DNA from: Treponema sp.
GTDB taxonomy: Bacteria > Spirochaetota > Spirochaetia > Treponematales > Treponemataceae
DNA: 31,978 nucleotides
Direction: 5' to 3'
Assembly (NCBI GenBank): GCA_017544745.1
Contig: JAFYDO010000172.1
Coordinates: 1 to 31,978 of the forward strand
A program made the translations under genes and the position numbers. Shown here one piece after another: positions 29,783 to 31,978 of the stretch. Under the pieces are notes generated by a model. The model was not told the origin of the DNA. It ran no database searches and worked only from the letters and a program-made list of their open reading frames with translations. The first letter of the stretch is position 1; the number at the start of each line of letters is the position of its first letter.

Positions 29783-31027
29783 ATGAATCTGGAAAATCTT
29801 AAAAATATTCAGCCATTGATTGATGACTATACCTTAAAAAACTACGTGGCCGGAGTAAACGTTCTCCTTTATAAAGACAACAAAGAGCTTGGCTACTGGC
29901 AGTCAGGCTGGGCAGATATAGAAAACGGCAAAAAATATGAACGCAACACAATCTGCCGCATGTATTCAATGAGTAAGACAATCACAGCGGCTGCTGCCTA
30001 TAAACTCATAGAACAGGGCAAGCTGGACCTTGGGCAGGATCTTGCCTTTTACCTGCCATATTTTGCTGACCTTCAGGTATGCGAAACTCCCGGACGCAAG
30101 GGCACACCACGAAAGGCAGCCAGACCAATCCTTATTCAAGACCTTTTGAACATGACCAGCGGCTACACCTACGGAGCCTGGAGTGAGCAGGGAACTCTTT
30201 GCGAACATCTTACCTCTGACCTCATAAACGAACTCAACGAGGACGCCGCAGGTCCAAATAAAATTACAACTCAAGACTTTGCCCGCCGCATTTCTAAAAT
30301 CCCTGTGAGCTTTGAACCAGGCACTGACTATCAGTACGGCTATTCTGCAGATATTCTTGGCGCTGTTATAGAAAAAGTTGCAGGCATGAGATTTGGCGAC
30401 TTTCTTAAAGAAAATATTTTTAACCCGCTTGGCATGAACGATACAGATTTCTATGTACCGGCAGACAAGCAGTCCCGCCTTTCCAACGTTTATCGCTGCA
30501 ACATGAGTTACACTGCCGACGGACAGACACCCTCTGCCACCTTAGAACCATTCACATCCTGTAACCTTGGCATTTCCCATAAAATGGACAGAATGCCGGC
30601 CTTCCAGAGTGGAGGAGCAGGCCTTTGTTCTACAATAGACGACTATGCCCGCTTTGGACTCATGCTTGTAAATGGCGGCCAGCTGGACGGAGCACGCATC
30701 TTAAACCCGGGAACTGTAAGCTTTATGTCAAATGCACAGCTACCAGCCCCCTTGCAGCAAAAGTTTGACCAGAAAATGCCTCATTTAAGCGGCTACACCT
30801 ATTGCAACCTTCTTCGCATAGCAAAAAATCCCGGAGAAAGCAAAGCCCTCACAACCCGCGGCGAATACGGCTGGGACGGATGGCTTGGCCCATACATAGG
30901 TATAGACCCTGCCAACAACCTTGTTTTTTTAATGACCATGCAGCGCTGTGACACCGGCACCATGGACCTTACAAGACTCGTAAAAAACATGATTTATTCG
31001 CTACTTGAAAACCACCCCTTAAAATGA
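29783..31027 (+). CDS. Serine beta-lactamase-fold hydrolase (class C / esterase-like)
   Basis: A 414-residue penicillin-binding-protein-like serine hydrolase. The nucleophile motif SxxK is Ser62-Met-Ser-Lys65 in RMYSMSKTITAAAAYKL. Downstream conserved blocks are PILIQDLLNMTSGYTYG, FEPGTDYQYGYSADILGAVI (the usual YxN is not clear here), FNPLGMNDTDFYVP and FQSGGAGLCSTIDDYARFG. The C-terminal HTG/HxG box is replaced by GWDGWLG, as in many esterase-like members. There is no signal peptide, so it is probably a cytoplasmic esterase, transesterase or peptidase, not a resistance enzyme. The frame can be extended upstream to 29672 through the dispersed repeat, but MNLENLKNIQPLID fits the family start and the promoter position. 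Confidence 0.88.
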   Translation: MNLENLKNIQPLIDDYTLKNYVAGVNVLLYKDNKELGYWQSGWADIENGKKYERNTICRMYSMSKTITAAAAYKLIEQGKLDLGQDLAFYLPYFADLQVCETPGRKGTPRKAARPILIQDLLNMTSGYTYGAWSEQGTLCEHLTSDLINELNEDAAGPNKITTQDFARRISKIPVSFEPGTDYQYGYSADILGAVIEKVAGMRFGDFLKENIFNPLGMNDTDFYVPADKQSRLSNVYRCNMSYTADGQTPSATLEPFTSCNLGISHKMDRMPAFQSGGAGLCSTIDDYARFGLMLVNGGQLDGARILNPGTVSFMSNAQLPAPLQQKFDQKMPHLSGYTYCNLLRIAKNPGESKALTTRGEYGWDGWLGPYIGIDPANNLVFLMTMQRCDTGTMDLTRLVKNMIYSLLENHPLK

Positions 31028-31033
31028 TAAACT
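31005..31033 (+). promoter_or_regulatory. Weak candidate promoter for the last lipoprotein gene
   Basis: TTGAAA (31005-31010), 17 bases, then TAAACT (31028-31033), overlapping the end of the hydrolase gene. The predicted leader carries GGAGAG at 31059-31064, seven bases before the ATG. The -10 match is only moderate. Confidence 0.3.
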
Positions 31034-31071
31034 CCTAAAGTCATTAAAAAATTCTTATGGAGAGAAACAAC

Positions 31072-31978
31072 ATGCATCATTGTGCAAACTTGCGTTCACT
31101 TGCTAAAAAAATGTGGGGAGGGGTGTTGTTATGTTTATGCGTAATACTGCTTGCTTCCTGCGAAAATTTTCTTAAAGGCCGACAGACTGCCGATGAACTT
31201 CAGCAAATAATTGAATATAATAATGCACCTGGCTGTACAATCCTGCTTAAATCCGACAGCTCAACAGGAACCTTTCTTTCCGGAGACTCTAAAGAGTTTA
31301 AAATTGGCTACGAAGAAGAAATCTATTTTTCTGTAAATAAAGAAACCTGTATTTTTCAAGGTCTTACAGTTCAAAGCATTACCGATTATAAGGCCGATAT
31401 GTCCGGTTATGTAGAATTTAAAATTACAGAGCGTGATGAAGAAAAAGGCTTGTATAAAATAAGTGTAAAGGTTTTAAAAGCTGCACCGGATCTTGTAATC
31501 CGTCCTGTATGCATTCCGTATCCTGCTGTTGAATCTTATTATCCACCTGAAAATTCCGGCGCATCTTATGCAAATATGCCGATTGTAATTACCTTTACAA
31601 CCCAGATGGAATATTCTTATATAATTCCTGCTCAGTCAGAATTTAATTATAAAAATATTTTTCTTACTTATGGCTCAGACGATGTAAGTCAGTATTTTAA
31701 TACTCCATACTTTAATGATGCTAAGACAATTCTTACACTTAATCCTAAAGATGATTTTCTGGAATATCTTAAATCTAAACAGGAAATTGTTATTTCTGTA
31801 ACAGTAGATTTTAGTGACAATATTATTGTAAAAAACGGTTTTCAATCTATTCCATTTAAGAAAAATGAAAATTCTCAGTTTGTCGTAAACTATAAGCCGG
31901 AAGTAGAAGCACAACCTCCTGTAGAAAGCGGTTACGGATTTTTTGCAAGTACACAATATTATTCTCTTGAAGACATAA
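31072..31978 (+). CDS. Predicted lipoprotein, cut by the window end
   Basis: From the ATG at 31072 the frame is open for 302 codons to the window edge. The N-terminus (KKMWGGVLLCLCVILLASC) is a signal peptide with lipobox LLASC. Mature sequence is beta-rich and Ig-like, for example KSDSSTGTFLSGDSKEFKIG and NMPIVITFTTQMEYSY. The second phrase resembles bacterial Ig-like domains in which a proline-rich lead-in is followed by IxITFxxxM. The start has a GGAGAG ribosome site. It may be the beginning of a large surface protein. It is probably separately transcribed from the hydrolase, 44 bases upstream. Function is unknown. Confidence 0.8.
   Translation, partial: MHHCANLRSLAKKMWGGVLLCLCVILLASCENFLKGRQTADELQQIIEYNNAPGCTILLKSDSSTGTFLSGDSKEFKIGYEEEIYFSVNKETCIFQGLTVQSITDYKADMSGYVEFKITERDEEKGLYKISVKVLKAAPDLVIRPVCIPYPAVESYYPPENSGASYANMPIVITFTTQMEYSYIIPAQSEFNYKNIFLTYGSDDVSQYFNTPYFNDAKTILTLNPKDDFLEYLKSKQEIVISVTVDFSDNIIVKNGFQSIPFKKNENSQFVVNYKPEVEAQPPVESGYGFFASTQYYSLEDI

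Noticed and set aside
29783..31027. Antibiotic-resistance beta-lactamase
   Set aside because: There is no signal peptide, and the YxN and KTG/HTG boxes are altered; esterase-like relatives fit better.
1..31978. CRISPR arrays, tRNA and rRNA genes
   Set aside because: No regularly spaced direct repeats, no cloverleaf-like GTTCRANNC/CCA regions outside genes and no rRNA-like stretches were seen.

Overview
The window looks like the chromosome of an anaerobic, host- or rumen-associated spirochete of the genus Treponema. The evidence is the AT-leaning base composition, the spirochete-type lipoproteins with LFTSC/LLASC/IFTSC lipoboxes, a class III (oxygen-sensitive) ribonucleotide reductase, and several large cell-envelope proteins that resemble no widespread family. 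The genus assignment is an inference from protein character, not from a database search. No tRNA, rRNA, insertion sequence, prophage or CRISPR array is visible. The window is almost fully coding.

Layout, left to right. (1) 1-1348, minus strand: nrdR then nrdD (cut by the window edge), translationally coupled, with a promoter carrying two NrdR-box-like half sites arranged as a perfect 12-bp inverted repeat. (2) 1471-1608: a large imperfect stem-loop of the palindromic-repeat type, lying beyond the 3' end of lnt. (3) 1634-3427, minus: lnt, apolipoprotein N-acyltransferase with a Lys/His-rich tail. (4) 3544-8275, plus: a four-gene run of a diverged galactokinase-like GHMP kinase, surE, a TPR protein and a secreted TPR/NHL/VWA-like protein. 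(5) 8272-15713, minus: a membrane protein of unknown function coupled by ATGA to dinB. The dinB frame runs without a stop codon into a 1445-residue outer-membrane-type protein that has its own signal peptide. (6) 15739-20974, plus: a well-formed promoter with an overlapping palindrome, then a spirochete hypothetical with faint GHKL-like sequence, a lipoprotein, trmB, ligA and a small membrane protein. (7) 20977-27255, minus: araB, araD, recO, recJ and an M23 peptidase, joined by stop/start overlaps except at recO-recJ, where a palindromic repeat sits between the genes. (8) 27410-29626, minus: a beta-helix-like lipoprotein. (9) 29783-31027, plus: a serine beta-lactamase-like hydrolase with a promoter that predicts a leaderless mRNA. 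(10) 31072 to the edge, plus: another lipoprotein, cut by the window end.

How the genes work together. The core content is maintenance (DNA ligase, RecO, RecJ, Pol IV, dNTP supply under NrdR), envelope building (Lnt acylates lipoproteins, several of which are encoded here; the M23 enzyme trims peptidoglycan) and L-arabinose/L-ribulose use (AraB and AraD; no araA in the window). No obvious defence or mobile system is present. The most unusual signals are the uninterrupted DinB/outer-membrane-protein frame, an interspersed DNA repeat inserted in frame inside recJ, sugar-catabolic genes translationally coupled to a recombination gene, and repeat DNA that appears to supply promoter sequence for the hydrolase gene.
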